A program made the position numbers and the translations under genes. Positions 24,643-35,170 of a stretch of 64,000 nucleotides of DNA are shown here, piece by piece. The stretch is from Ovis canadensis (taxonomy: Eukaryota; Chordata; Mammalia; Artiodactyla; Bovidae), in the NCBI RefSeq assembly GCF_042477335.2, contig NC_091247.1:224526001-224590000 (forward strand). Reading direction: 5' to 3'. The notes beneath the pieces were generated by a model. The model made no database searches. It was not told the DNA's origin and was given only the letters and a program-made list of their open reading frames with translations. Each line of letters opens with the position of its first letter. Position 1 is the first letter of the stretch.

Positions 24643-24848
24643 TGTGCTCCGCGGGGCTCCGAGCGGACGCGGGGCGGACGGCATTAACCCTTTCTCCCCT
24701 AGTAGGTGGACCGAGTTAGCTCGCGGAGCCAAACCATGAGAAAAGGGAACTGTTCCTTTAAACGTGGGGGGGAAAGAAGGTTGGTCTGAGGACCCGGGGG
24801 ACTCGCTCTTCGTATTCGCTTAAGAGCCTCCAGAGGTGGGGCCTCACT

Positions 24849-24856
24849 ATGCAAAT
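24849..24856 (+). promoter_or_regulatory. Octamer ATGCAAAT
   Basis: Perfect POU-factor octamer 26 bp upstream of the sterol element. Motif match only; conservation in other mammals not checked. Confidence 0.5.
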
Positions 24857-24881
24857 CCGAGCTGCTGATCGTCGACGCGCC

Positions 24882-24891
24882 ATCACCCCAC
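24882..24891 (+). promoter_or_regulatory. SREBF2: Sterol regulatory element (SRE-1)
   Basis: ATCACCCCAC is the exact 10-bp SRE-1 core known from the LDL receptor and SREBP-2 promoters. SREBPs bind it to raise transcription when sterols are low, so it gives SREBF2 a feed-forward loop. The paired NF-Y box 18 bp downstream supports function. Confidence 0.9.
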
Positions 24892-24909
24892 GCGCCGGCC
24901 GGCGCGCCG

Positions 24910-24914
24910 ATTGG
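24910..24914 (-). promoter_or_regulatory. SREBF2: Inverted CCAAT box (NF-Y)
   Basis: ATTGG, within the near-palindrome GATTGGCC, 18 bp after the SRE. NF-Y at this distance is the known co-regulator needed for SREBP action on sterol genes, including the human SREBP-2 promoter. Confidence 0.85.
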
Positions 24915-25035
24915 CCACGACCAGCCTGGTCCCATTGACAACAAACAAGGGGGAGCCCGGCCCGGGGGGCGGGGCCACGGAGGGCGCGGGCTGGGGGCGG
25001 GGCAGCGCCGCCCCGCCCCCGTCCCGCGCGGCGCA

Positions 25036-25046
25036 AACATGGCGGC
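25036..25046 (+). promoter_or_regulatory. YY1-type element AACATGGCGGC
   Basis: Matches AANATGGCGGC. In TATA-less CpG promoters this element usually sits just downstream of the transcription start, which suggests starts around 25020-25035. It also contains the ATG of the first small upstream frame. Confidence 0.6.
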
Positions 25047-25065
25047 GGCTGGCACCGGCCGCTGA
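25039..25065 (+). other. Upstream open reading frame 1 (8 codons)
   Basis: ATG GCG GCG ... CGC TGA in the 5' leader, if transcription starts at or before the YY1 element. Encodes MAAAGTGR. It ends 131 bp before the SREBF2 start. Confidence 0.45.
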
Positions 25066-25096
25066 GGCGGTAACCCGGCGGGGGCTGTTGGGTGTC

Positions 25097-25135
25097 ATGG
25101 GCGGCGACGGCGGCACCGCCCCCGTGTCTCCCTGA
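25097..25135 (+). other. Upstream open reading frame 2 (12 codons)
   Basis: ATG GGC GGC ... CCC TGA, encoding MGGDGGTAPVSP, ending 60 bp before the SREBF2 ATG. G at +4 and a weak -3 base (GTC before ATG) suggest modest initiation. Confidence 0.45.
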
Positions 25136-25195
25136 GCGGGACGGCAGAGGAGGCGTGGGGCGGGGGGGAGGTGGTCTTCTGCGCCGAGCCGGGCG

Positions 25196-25283
25196 ATGGA
25201 CGGGAGCGGCGAGCTGGGCGGTCTGGAGACCATGGAGACGCTGACGGAGTTGGGCGACGAGCTGACCCTGGGGGACATCGACG
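25196..25283 (+). CDS. SREBF2: SREBF2 exon 1 coding part (SREBP-2, residues 1-29)
   Basis: ATG at 25196 opens MDGSGELGGLETMETLTELG and continues to GDID, then a GTGAGT donor at 25284 (phase 1). SREBP-2 is an ER membrane-bound basic helix-loop-helix leucine-zipper factor. When sterols fall, SCAP escorts it to the Golgi, two proteases release the N-terminal half, and it activates cholesterol synthesis genes and LDLR. This exon encodes the start of the acidic activation domain that recruits CBP/p300 and Mediator. The window carries seven exons, 454 codons of roughly 1,140. All splice sites are GT-AG and keep phase. The start is chosen from the protein match and the next in-frame ATG being internal (ETMETL). 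Confidence 0.97.
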
Positions 25284-26269
25284 GTGAGTGGTGGGGTGGG
25301 GTGGGTGAAAGAGCGGGGGGCGGGGGGCGCGCGCGGCGAGGAAGGGGTTACGGCGGCGCGCGCGGGTGCGCGTGCGCCCACCTTCTCACACACAGCCCGC
25401 CGCCGGCCAGCCCCGTCTCACGCGGGAGGAACCGGCGCGCGCGGTCGCCGCGGCCGTCCGCAACCCTTCCGCGCGCTGCGGGCTTCTGCCCCGCCCGGCG
25501 GCTGGGCTCCGGCAGGCCGCGCGGGAGCTGCTCCGGGGGTCGCCTCGTGTCCGGAAGCCCAGCGAGGGTCGCGGGGTCGGCGGGGGGCGGGGAGGGCCTG
25601 AAGGGAGCGGCCAGCGGAGAGCGCGCGGCCGCTGCCTCCGTCGCGCGCCGTCCGAGGTCCCGTTCTGCCCGCCAGCCCAAGCGGCTCCGCTTCGCACCTG
25701 TCACTCCCCACCGGGCCGCGTGGGCGGCTCTGGGAGATTCCCGGGGCCGGGCCCCCATGCTCCGCGTCCTCGCCCCTCCGTGGTCTTCCCGGGGTTGGAC
25801 CGCGGCCGAATTCTCCCGGCGCTTGGGAAAACTTTGGGGGGCAACCAGAAGCTTAGTCGCTGATGAAGCGAGCGGTGGCGGCGGAGTGTTGGACGAATCT
25901 CCCCGCGATAGAGACCCGGGCGCTCCTGCTGTCGCGCTGCAAAGGGAGTTGAGCCGCAGGAATTTTGAGTTGTGCTCTCCCCGACCCCCTCGGGGACCGG
26001 TTGGGGAGCGGGTGGCCTTTGTTCCGGCCACCTTCACAGCGGAGAGGAAGAGCTGTAGGAGCCCAGGGGATCATTTTGTGATCACAGAACCCAAAGTTTG
26101 GAGGTCAGAGACTTGCCCAAGGTCACCCAAGCTGTTTACAGCACACAGTTACTGGGTCGGTGTTGCCGTCGCTGCTAACATCAGTCTTTTCACCTGATCT
26201 TTTGAGGGTGAGAGGTCCAGTGAGTGGATTAGTCGTCCTAGTAATAATAATAACTCCCAGCAGTTGGGC

Positions 26270-26534
26270 GGAGAAGGCAATGGCACCCCACTCCAGTACT
26301 CTTGCCTGGAAAATCCCATGGACAGAGGAGCCTGGTAGGCTGCAGTCCATGGGGTCTCGAAGAGTCGGGCACGACTGAGCGACTTCACTTTCACTTTTTT
26401 ACTTTCATGCATTGGAGAAGGAAATGGTAACCCACTCCAGTGTTCTTGCCTGAGAATCCCAGGGACAGGGGAACCTGGTGGGCTGCCGTCTATGGGGTCG
26501 CACAGAGTCAGACACGACTGAAGTGACTTAGCAG
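26270..26534 (+). repeat. Bov-tA SINE, dimer-like
   Basis: Two successive Bov-tA bodies ('gagaaggcaatggcaccccac' and 'gagaaggaaatggtaacccac' types), flanked by CAGCAGTTGGGC at 26258-26269 and 26535-26546, a 12-bp target duplication. Confidence 0.9.
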
Positions 26535-26714
26535 CAGCAGTTGGGCTCTTCTGATAGTCTAGGCCCCACTTATGTTGTTTCACTGGTTCCTCACTATAAT
26601 CCCTGAAGTAGATATTCTTACTGGTCCGATTTTATAGGGGACCTAAGTCAGGAGATGTTAACTTGTCTCAGGTCATTCCCTCTAGATTCTCCAGAACCCG
26701 TGCTCTTAATCAGT

Positions 26715-26850
26715 AAATGACTCAGGGGCATTGTGCTCTCCAGTTTACAAAGTGCTTTCTTGTGCCAGGATCTTACTACAGCCTTGCCGGCAAGTAGGTA
26801 TGAAGGCTTCATCTCATTATACAGATGAAGAAACCGAGGCAGCAGAAGAT
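26715..26850 (-). repeat. MIR SINE fragment
   Basis: Antisense MIR wording: 'agtgctttcttgtgccagg' through 'cagatgaagaaaccgaggc'. Confidence 0.65.
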
Positions 26851-27079
26851 TCTCTTCCAGGGGAAGAGACAGTGGCAGCAGCTAATTGAAAAGGATCCGT
26901 TTCTCATTTTGCTTCTGTAACAACCCTGTGGCCTGACCTTGTTTTCCTATTTTGGTCATCCAGGCAGTGTGGTAAGACTCTTAAATGAAGCCCTAAATCT
27001 AACCACAGACTTTTTCTGTTGGATGCTCCCAAATGCAGAGCTGTGTTGACAAAAGGAGGGAGGGAGGTTCTTGGAACTT

Positions 27080-27300
27080 AACAAGGACAGCTAACATGTC
27101 GTGAGCACTTGTGTGCCAGGCACCGTGTTAAGCAGTTAGTGCGCATCAATGTTCTCAATCCTTTAACAAGTTCCATCCGGTAGAGACTGCTTGTTATACT
27201 ACATTCATCCCTTTTTTATAGATCCTGAAACTGAGGCTCAAGGCAGTTGATTAACTTACCCAGGCTTACACAGCCAGTAAGGAGTATGTCTATAACTGCC
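27080..27300 (-). repeat. MIR SINE
   Basis: 'gagcacttgtgtgccaggca' through 'cctgaaactgaggctcaagg' and 'cttacacagccagtaag', nearly complete antisense MIR. Confidence 0.8.
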
Positions 27301-27402
27301 TACCAGCAGCCTCACACAAAGAAATTTGTGTGGATTTTTCCTTCCCATTCCGAAACTGATCCCTGTTTGTTTTCATTTATAAATTTATAATGTGTTAAAG
27401 TG

Positions 27403-27624
27403 TGCGTATGTGCATGCTGAGTCGCTTCAGCCATGTCTGACTCTGTGACCCTATGGACTATATAGCCTGCCAGGCTCCTCTGTCCATGGGGTTTTTCCAG
27501 GCAAGAATACTAGAGTGGGTAGCCATGCTCTTCTCCAGGGTATCTTTCCGACCAAGGGATCAAACCCACAGCTCCTGTGTCTCCTGGATTGCAGGTGGAT
27601 TCTTTACTGCTGAGCCACTGGAAG
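27403..27624 (-). repeat. Bov-tA SINE
   Basis: Reverse complement of Bov-tA: 'ccaggctcctctgtccatgg', 'ccaggcaagaatac', ending 'tctttactgctgagccac'. Confidence 0.9.
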
Positions 27625-27892
27625 TGCACTGTGTTGAAGTACCTGGTGGTTAAGTAGTAACCTTATCCCTATAGATTGTTGAGTAAGATGAACATTCTGG
27701 AAACTCCCACAGTGGTTAAGTGGCTTCACAGGGCTCCATGTTGGATTTGGGGTAAAGTGGTCCCCTGTCTTCATTGGTTGACAAGTATTCACATGCCAGC
27801 TGTAGTTTCTGAGCTATAGGGAACATGAGAAGATAAGGAAGATAGAATTGTATGGCTTTGTGGAGATGAATGATAATAAAACCGTAGTGTAT

Positions 27893-28110
27893 GTGTGTGG
27901 TATGCATGCTCAGTTCTGTCCAACTCTTTGCGGCCCCTTGGGCTATAGCCCGCAGGGTTCCTCTGTCCATGAAATTCTCTAGGCAAGAGTACTGGAGTAG
28001 GTTGCCATTTCCTCCTTCAGGGGATCTTCCCAACCCAGGGATTGAACCTGCATCTCCTTTGTTTCCTGCATTGGCAGGCAGACTCTTTACCACTGAGCCG
28101 CCTGGTAAGC
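27893..28110 (-). repeat. Bov-tA SINE
   Basis: Reverse-complement Bov-tA from 'gcatgctcagttctgtccaa' to 'ctctttaccactgagccgcc'. Confidence 0.9.
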
Positions 28111-28912
28111 ATACTGAGTATAGAACAGCTCAGTTATACAGGACAGTTAGTGAAAGTCAGTGAATGTGGATGGAGCTTGGTAAATACTGGCTTACCAGGA
28201 AGACCACACCAAAGAGATGGCCCTGGACTCAGGTCTTAGAGCAGAGTTGGGCGGGCTGAAGACCAGTGGTCTGCAGGTATCCTTGAATACACCCATACAC
28301 CCCACTCCAGAACATCAACCCTATGAGGGCCAGGACCTTTGTTTTGTTTCTTTCACCTAGAATTAAGTATCTGTAGCATGTTTGAATGAGTCCAAGGACT
28401 TTGAGCTAGGCAGGAGTAGAATAATGAATATTAGGCTCAGCCCTTGGTGTTGGATCAGATCAGGGCTAGATGTTTCTGGGAGCCAGTCAGCTGAAGAAGA
28501 GACTCTGTGGGTATGAACACATATATTTTTTTTGTTTGTGTGTGGTGGGGGAGAGAGGGTACATACCACCTAGAGAACTCATTCCTGCCTCAAGGAGACA
28601 GCCATCTGGGTGTGTGATGATGATCCTAAGAGAGTGACGGGATGGGGAGAGGAAGTAGCCGTTGTGCAAGGTTCTGGACATGACAAGACTTGGCCTCAGT
28701 GAAACCTGGTCCTGAAGACAGAGTAGAGGTGGAATTTAAGTTCCCATTTAGGCTTTGATGTAGGGCATTGGGAGGGTTCAGAAGCTAGCAGGAAGAGCTG
28801 GTTTGGGGAGATGATGAAAATTTGTCTTTAAATGGACTGAAATTGAGGCACTAGTAGGAAAGGAGAGAGAGATTCAGGAGAACATCAAAACTAGGGGTGG
28901 AGATTAAAGACT

Positions 28913-29038
28913 GCTGCTGCTAAGTCACTTCAGTCGTGTCCGACTCTGTGCGACCCCAGAGATGGCAGCCCACCAGGCTCCCCCACCCATGGGATTTTCC
29001 AGGCAAGAACACTGGAGTGGGTTGCCATTGCCTTCTCC
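28913..29038 (-). repeat. Short BovB-derived SINE (Bov-A type)
   Basis: Starts 'gctgctgctaagtcacttca' and ends 'ttgccattgccttctcc'. The 12-bp target duplication AGATTAAAGACT flanks it (28901-28912 and 29039-29050). Confidence 0.92.
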
Positions 29039-29344
29039 AGATTAAAGACTAGTCACTCAGGTGACTCGTCACTAGGACAGAGGTGAGAGGAAAACATGGA
29101 ACTGGACAGGCGAGGAAAGTGTAATAATCTCAGGGGAAGCGAGCTTTTAGAGGAGCAGTGGATGATAGAGACAGGGCTGCAGAAGACAGCAAGGATGATG
29201 AGGCTCTGAAAGGACTCGTGGGATTCGGCAATTAGGAGATCCACTGGAGGAAGCGATTGGGTGAAGTGGTCTAAGGCTGGGTAAACAGAGTCAGGAGGGC
29301 AAGTAAGGGCAGCGGTTCTCAGTGGAGAAGGTTGGAGAAACTTT

Positions 29345-29640
29345 TCAGTAAGCTAATTTACATTCTGCCCTTGTGAATTGGCCTCTTCTGGACATTTCAT
29401 ATGAATGGAATCATACACTGAGTGGCCTTCGTCACTTAGCATAAGGTTGCGGTTCATCTGTGTTGCACCAGTGTTCCCGTATATGGATACTCCGTGTTTT
29501 ATCGGTTCATCACTTGTTAGACATTTAACTTGTTTCCACATTTTGGCTATTATAAATGAAGCTGCTGTGAGCATTCATGTACAGATTTTCTGTGGGCATG
29601 CTTTCTTTTCTCTTGGGTAGATCCTCTATGGTTTTTGTCG
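29345..29640 (-). repeat. L1 fragment, antisense
   Basis: Complement of L1 ORF2/3'UTR: 'atatgaatggaatcatacac', 'cacttagcataaggttg', 'ttttggctattataaatgaa'. Confidence 0.7.
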
Positions 29641-31699
29641 CTGTTTGTTTTTTTCCTAGGGTTTATAATAGCTCCATTTATTCACTTGCTTACTTTCCAT
29701 GTTCTCATAACTAAGTTATCCCTAAATCTTACGACAGAAGCTCAGTTTGGTGGTCAGTTCTTTGCATTCCCCTTGTTGATATCTCTTCTGAAAATTTCCC
29801 TCTTTTTGCTGTGTCTGATGGTGGTTCTAGGTCTATTGTTCCTCGTTTATACAGGGACTACCCTTGACTATCAGCTGGGGTCAGGGGCATGTTGAAGCCC
29901 TTATTCCCTTGTTTTGTGTGTGTGTGTGTGTTTTACTCTGATTTGATGGAGCACATCCTCCAGTAGCTTCCTAAGAAAGAGTACATTAGAAGTAAATCTG
30001 GGGGGACCTTACCTCTCTAAAAATATCTTTATTCTAACCTCTCCAGTCTGATAGTTTGGGTGAGTTTAGAATTTCAGGTTGAAGGCATTGCCTCGTTTGC
30101 TAGCTTTCAGTAGTTGGGCATCTGATACTGTTTTGACTCCCACCCTCTGTGTGTGACCTGTTTTCCCTGGAAGTTTGTGGGCCCTTCTCTTTATCCCTGG
30201 TGCTCTGAACTCCACAAGGATGTCCGCTAATGTGACTGCGTGGTTGGTCTGTGCCTGCTCGGTGGGCTCTGGAGGGCTCCCAGAGTCGGATACCTGCCTG
30301 CGTGCAGTCCCCCTGCTGGCCACCCAGCCTGCCCTCCTCTCTGCTGAGAAGTCTGTGGTTCCTGAGCCTTTGGGTGGCACTGGCTCTTGGACCTCTGCTG
30401 GCTCCTCCCGGCGGACAGTTCTGTCTTGGGCAGTGTCCCTGGACACTACCTGGCACTAAAGAGGCACTCTGTAAAGATGTGTCTAATGAGGAGAGGAAAG
30501 CACTTCAGGCTCTAGGTGTTGGCTGGGCCCCTAGCCTGTGTGTCCACGTCACTGGGAAGGTTGGAGTGGCCAGCCCGGTGTGGGGGAGGAGGTGAGGAGA
30601 GGGGTAGAAACTGATTCCACGTCTCTACAGTGAGTCATGCTTCGGAAAAGCTGCTCAGTGAGGTGGAGCCTCGATCTGCCTCTTACCCCATTTTCAAGGT
30701 GTAAGCTCTGCCTTGGCCCTGAGGTATATGTCGCTGGTGCTAGTGTCTGGATTGAAAGCCGCTGTTGCTCTTAGCTTGCTTATTTTCTACGAGTTTTTAG
30801 CTCCTGGTCTCATCCAGTTCCATTTCCTGGGATACATCTGGGCTTGCTCACACCTCCGAGCCAGTCTCCCTGGGTTTCTCCTCCTTCCTGGGTCTGTTGG
30901 TCTCGCCCTTGACAAACATTGTCCCGCTCACACCCGGGCCTGTGGCCACTGTGCTGAGCGCTGCCTGCCTCTCAGTCTTCTCCGTCATCCTCATACTCAG
31001 CCCAGGCTTGGCTTTTTTTTTTTAAGTGAATTTTTGCTTCTATATAGATCTTTTCTTTCCTCAATTTCGTAATTAAAAAAGGAACTTCTTAAGCGACTTT
31101 ATTCTAGTGCCCCCTGAATATCAAATTGTCTCTCCTGCTGGGTTTGTGTATGAACTTTATGTTAAAGTGCACATGAAACATTATAGCATTTTCACTTATG
31201 GGTTACTGTGCATGGAAGCAGTTGACGTGTAATTGTCACGTTATCCAGTGTAATTCATCTGAGGCGGCAAACGCCTGTTCAGGTCCCTGTGGAACATTTT
31301 CATCATTTGCAGTTTCATCAGCCTAAGTATTGTTGCCCTGAACACACATGAGCAAATCACTTTGGAGTTAGTCCGTTGGTGTGTGTTCCTCATCAAGGAC
31401 TCTTCAAGTCAAGAGCTGGGTGATAGCTCTTACACACTGCCAGCTGTAGCCCTTTCATTTAAAAACACTTTTTCAATATGATAAATTACTGTGGTGATTG
31501 GAACTTACCACTTGGAAAATATTTTTTAATGATACATTCATAAAGCAAAATAAAAAATATGAAAGGGGTGCTATGGAAAGTCTTGTCCCCAGCCCTGTCA
31601 TCATCTACTTAGGGTCCACAACCCCCAGGTTATTCATTTTTTCATTTCCTTTACATCCTTCAAAACTTAATGCAGATAGAAGCGAATAGCATGTATGGA

Positions 31700-31935
31700 T
31701 TTTCATTTTTGCTCCCCTTTTGATTTTTCACAAATAGCTCGCATGCTCTAAGTTTTGTTTTTCTGCCGATGTTGATGTTAGAGATCTTCCCAGTCTCCTT
31801 CACTGCTGCGTGGTTCTCCATTATATAGACGCACTGTAACTCATCTGCCCAGGCCCTTTTTGGTGGACATTTGAGGGTGTTTCCAGGCTTACTATGAAAA
31901 ATGTGCTGGTTTGAATAGCTGTGTAAATTCATCGT
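31700..31935 (-). repeat. Old L1 fragment, antisense
   Basis: 'ctgcgtggttctccattata' and 'ggtggacatttgagggtgtt' are the typical L1 antisense phrases, strongly diverged. Confidence 0.55.
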
Positions 31936-31954
31936 TGCACACATGTGCAGGTAT

Positions 31955-32165
31955 GTGTGCGTGCCCCGTCGTGTCTGACTCTTTGCGACCCTCTGAACTA
32001 TAGCGCACCAGCTTCCTCTGTCAGTGGGATTCTCCAGGCATGAATCCTGGACTGGGTCACTGGTTCTTCCCCAGGGAATCTTCCCGACCCAGGGATTAAA
32101 CCCGGATCTCCAGTGTCTCCTGCATTGGTGGGCAGATTCTTTACCACTGAGCCACTTGAGAAACC
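31955..32165 (-). repeat. Bov-tA SINE with target duplication
   Basis: Reverse-complement Bov-tA inserted within the 13-bp duplicate CATGTGCAGGTAT at 31942-31954 and 32166-32178. Confidence 0.92.
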
Positions 32166-34569
32166 CATGTGCAGGTATAGGCGCAGGATGAATGGCTAGA
32201 GGTGGGGTTGCTGGCTCTAGGTGGGGTGGTGATAGCCACATCACAGATGGTGCCAGAACCAAAAGAGATAAAACGTATGAAAGGAGGGGGCAGGAAGTAA
32301 TATCCTCTTCTGACTCCTTTGTGGTTTTGATAGGTCCTGTCCAATGCTTTCCACTCTGGAGGGACCAGTTTACTCCCCTGCCACAGTGGAGGAGAGGGCC
32401 TGTCCTCCTTAGCTTCCAGCTAGAATCTGAAACTCTGGTCCCTTTATCCTGCCTGTCTCTATGCCAGTTTAGGGCTGATGCCACCCAGCCCCCCACAATG
32501 CACAGATAACAGGCTCCTTTGTCCTGGCCTCCTGGTTCCTCATTTGCCTTTCCTGTACTTGAGACCACTAGACAGTCACTGAGCAGCCACGAACTTCCTG
32601 AGCAGTCCCTTCGTGTGCTTCTGATGTTCCCTTTGCTTGCTCAGAACCCGAGTGGTTGCGACTCTCTTACTCCTCTGCTCCACTTGGTTTCTTGCAGTGA
32701 TCCTTCATCGGGTTGGCTTGCTCTCCGTACATTTAGAATTGCTCTAAAAGTACAGCGGTTCCTTATTTTCAGCCCTCCTCTGCCTTGGGGAACTTGATAA
32801 ATGACTTCTTGTTTTACGTTGTTTCATTGGGGCTCTCTTCTGAGTTCCCTTTTCTTCAGTGTCTTGGTGGCAGCCCTGTCTTCTGCCAAAAGTCTGTGAA
32901 TCCTCTATCCTTGCGTGAAAGTTGTTTGGGACTCTGTATTCCTATAGTGTTCTTCGTTCTAATTCTCTTATGACTACTTTTCACAAAAATCTGCAGATAT
33001 TTTAGGAAATGCCCTTTGGTTATGAATAGCTTCACCTCTCACAGTACTTTCCTTTGAACTGTTAAAAGTCAGTGGGGGTGGTTTTTCTGAGCTAGATGGG
33101 TGGACTTTCTGTGATTATTTGTTGGGCAGGACCGAAATTTACATGCAATAGCTGTTTCCCATCGTGTGATTCTTCCTAAGACATACACCATCTTTGATGA
33201 TGAATATGGGACCATTTCATCTTGATCCTACAGATGTACTGTCATTTATCCTGAGGTGCATCGGTGCTCTAGGTAAATGTGACTGTCTTATTCTTTATTA
33301 ATTATTGACTCTCTCTGCAGTTGCCACTTCTTTTCCATCCTTCATCAGGTTTTGAAATCACACTGTAGGCAGCATCCCCCGTGTGCCCAGCACAGTGTCT
33401 GGTTAGCTCTGCAGTCGAGACCCTTTCCATGGGCCTGTGTTGTGCTGGGCTCTGGGTATAGCCCTGGCAGGGTGAGCAAGGTCCCTCCCTGCCTTCACAC
33501 GATGTGTATGGCCTTTTACCTACACTGTCTTTTGCTTTTAATTCTTTCTCCAGTTGAATGGTATGTTACAGATGAAGACACTGAGGCCCAGATCAGAGCT
33601 AGTAAGTTGTAAAATGGTGACCTCAGCCCAACTCCAAAATCCATGTAGTTTTCCTCCCTTGCATGCCAAGTCCCCATCTGATGTAGAGGGCTTCAGAGTT
33701 GTGAATACAAGGCGGGTGGTGGGCTGGGGCTGGAGAGACCAGCCTCCTCTGCTCATGTCTCCCTTCAGTCCACATGTGTTTATCAGGAAGGGTCTGCCCT
33801 GTGCTGGATGCTTCAAGCGACTTCCCTGGATCCCACAGCACTTCTCTCAGCCTTCTGTCCTGCTGCAGAGGTGCTCTGAGACTTGCCTGAAGCTACAGCA
33901 CATGCCCGGAAGAGGGCAGGGAGTATAACATTCTCTTCGATTCTTATCTGAGAACGAACAAGGAGCTACAAGTTGCAAGTGGACTCTTAGGACCAAGGGC
34001 CCTTTTTTTAGAATACAGTTTTGAAATGTTTATTCTTTCCTTTTGAAAGGGCTTCTGTAGGTGTGGTGGGCTGACACAAAGGAGCAGTCACAGAACAAGG
34101 TCAAGTGTTCAATTTCTGGACCACAAGCCTCACGGGTTAAACTTTGTTGACATGATGGAATTTTTTAAAGAATAGCAGGATCCCAGAGCAAGGCCTCAAA
34201 GGAAGGCTCTCTGGGGAAACCTCTGTTTAGAAACTGATCCTTAACCATTGAACAGCTTGGAAGCTGGGAAACAGAGCTCTTTCTGCATCTCTCAGGCCTT
34301 CGGAATTGCTAATGAACACGTGTCTAAACGTCCCTTATAATGTGGCTTCTGCATCTGTCCCATGGAACTGGTCTGCTGGCTTCAGGGGCTAGACTGGATC
34401 AGTGATGAAATTCCGGCTGCTGAACCAGATGTGGAACTGCCTTGTTAAACTGGAGTCTTCTTGGCTCAGGCCCTCATCATCCCATAGCAACTCATGGAAA
34501 TACTGCTTCTTCCCAAGTATAAACGTTCCCGCGAGGCCTAACACGTTACAAAAGTCGCTCTGATACATT

Positions 34570-34690
34570 TGTCATCCTGACAGTGCTGGGAGGTACTTGA
34601 TTTTATTCCTATTTTACAGATGAAGACGTAGAGGCAGATAAAATTATTTGCCCGAGGTTTACTGCGCTGATGAAGTGGCATTAGGAGTGA
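34570..34690 (-). repeat. MIR SINE fragment
   Basis: 'ttattcctattttacagatg' followed by 'aagacgtagaggcagataa', antisense MIR core. Confidence 0.6.
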
Positions 34691-34809
34691 ACTTGGGCCT
34701 TCTGACATGAGCTCATACTCTTCCCTACCCTGTGGGAATGAGGTGGGAGATGCCCTGACTCCGGAAGCCTGTCTGGGGACCCCTGTTCTGGTCAGAAGTT
34801 GTTTTAAAT

Positions 34810-35170
34810 TTTTTTAATTTAATTTAAGAAATTTATTCATCCCAGTTCTACGTGAGTATCCACTGTGTTCCTAGCTCTGTGCTACATATCTGTGCTCTGT
34901 GCTGGGTCCCACACAAGCTAGCACGTCGCTAGACTCAGGTACTAGAGATGAATGAAAAACTCTCGACTTTCAGGGAGCTGACATCTAAGCAGCCAGTCAC
35001 AATACAGAGCGAAATGCAACAGAGGCCAGAACAGAGGAACAAAGCCCTGAGTTTCTGAGACACTAAGGAAGGGGAGTAGGAAAATCTTCACTGAGACTGG
35101 CATTTGAGCTGAGTTGTGAAGGATGAGTGAACAGTATTTTAGAAAGGAGAATTTGGAAAGGCAGGGTGTT
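34810..35170 (+). repeat. Ancient interspersed repeat, family not named
   Basis: Wording such as 'tactagagatgaatgaaaaa', 'cagggagctgacatctaagc' and 'tgagctgagttgtgaaggat' matches a common old mammalian repeat that I cannot assign to a family with confidence. No coding content. Confidence 0.4.

Larger units (their letters stand above)
22668..24840. other. Spacer between the provirus and the SREBF2 promoter
   Basis: No supported exon. It holds an L2-like remnant (separate entry) and otherwise unique sequence. GC content and CpG frequency rise from about 24240 onward toward the SREBF2 CpG island. Confidence 0.6.
24840..25990 (+). promoter_or_regulatory. SREBF2: SREBF2 CpG-island promoter
   Basis: Very high GC with dense CpG, many GC boxes (for example gggggcggggcc at 24964-24975, ggggcggggc near 24996, ccccgccccc near 25010) and no good TATA box. 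It surrounds exon 1 and extends into intron 1. A dispersed housekeeping-type start at about 24990-25060 is inferred from the YY1-type element at 25036. Confidence 0.88.

Noticed and set aside
25196-26197. A 333-codon open frame running from the SREBF2 ATG through the CpG island
   Set aside because: It simply reads through the GTGAGT donor at 25284 into GC-rich intron, where stops are rare. The true frame splices to exon 2.
31660-32568. A 302-codon minus-strand open frame in intron 1
   Set aside because: It runs through a Bov-tA SINE and an old L1 fragment. No gene-like domain or start context.
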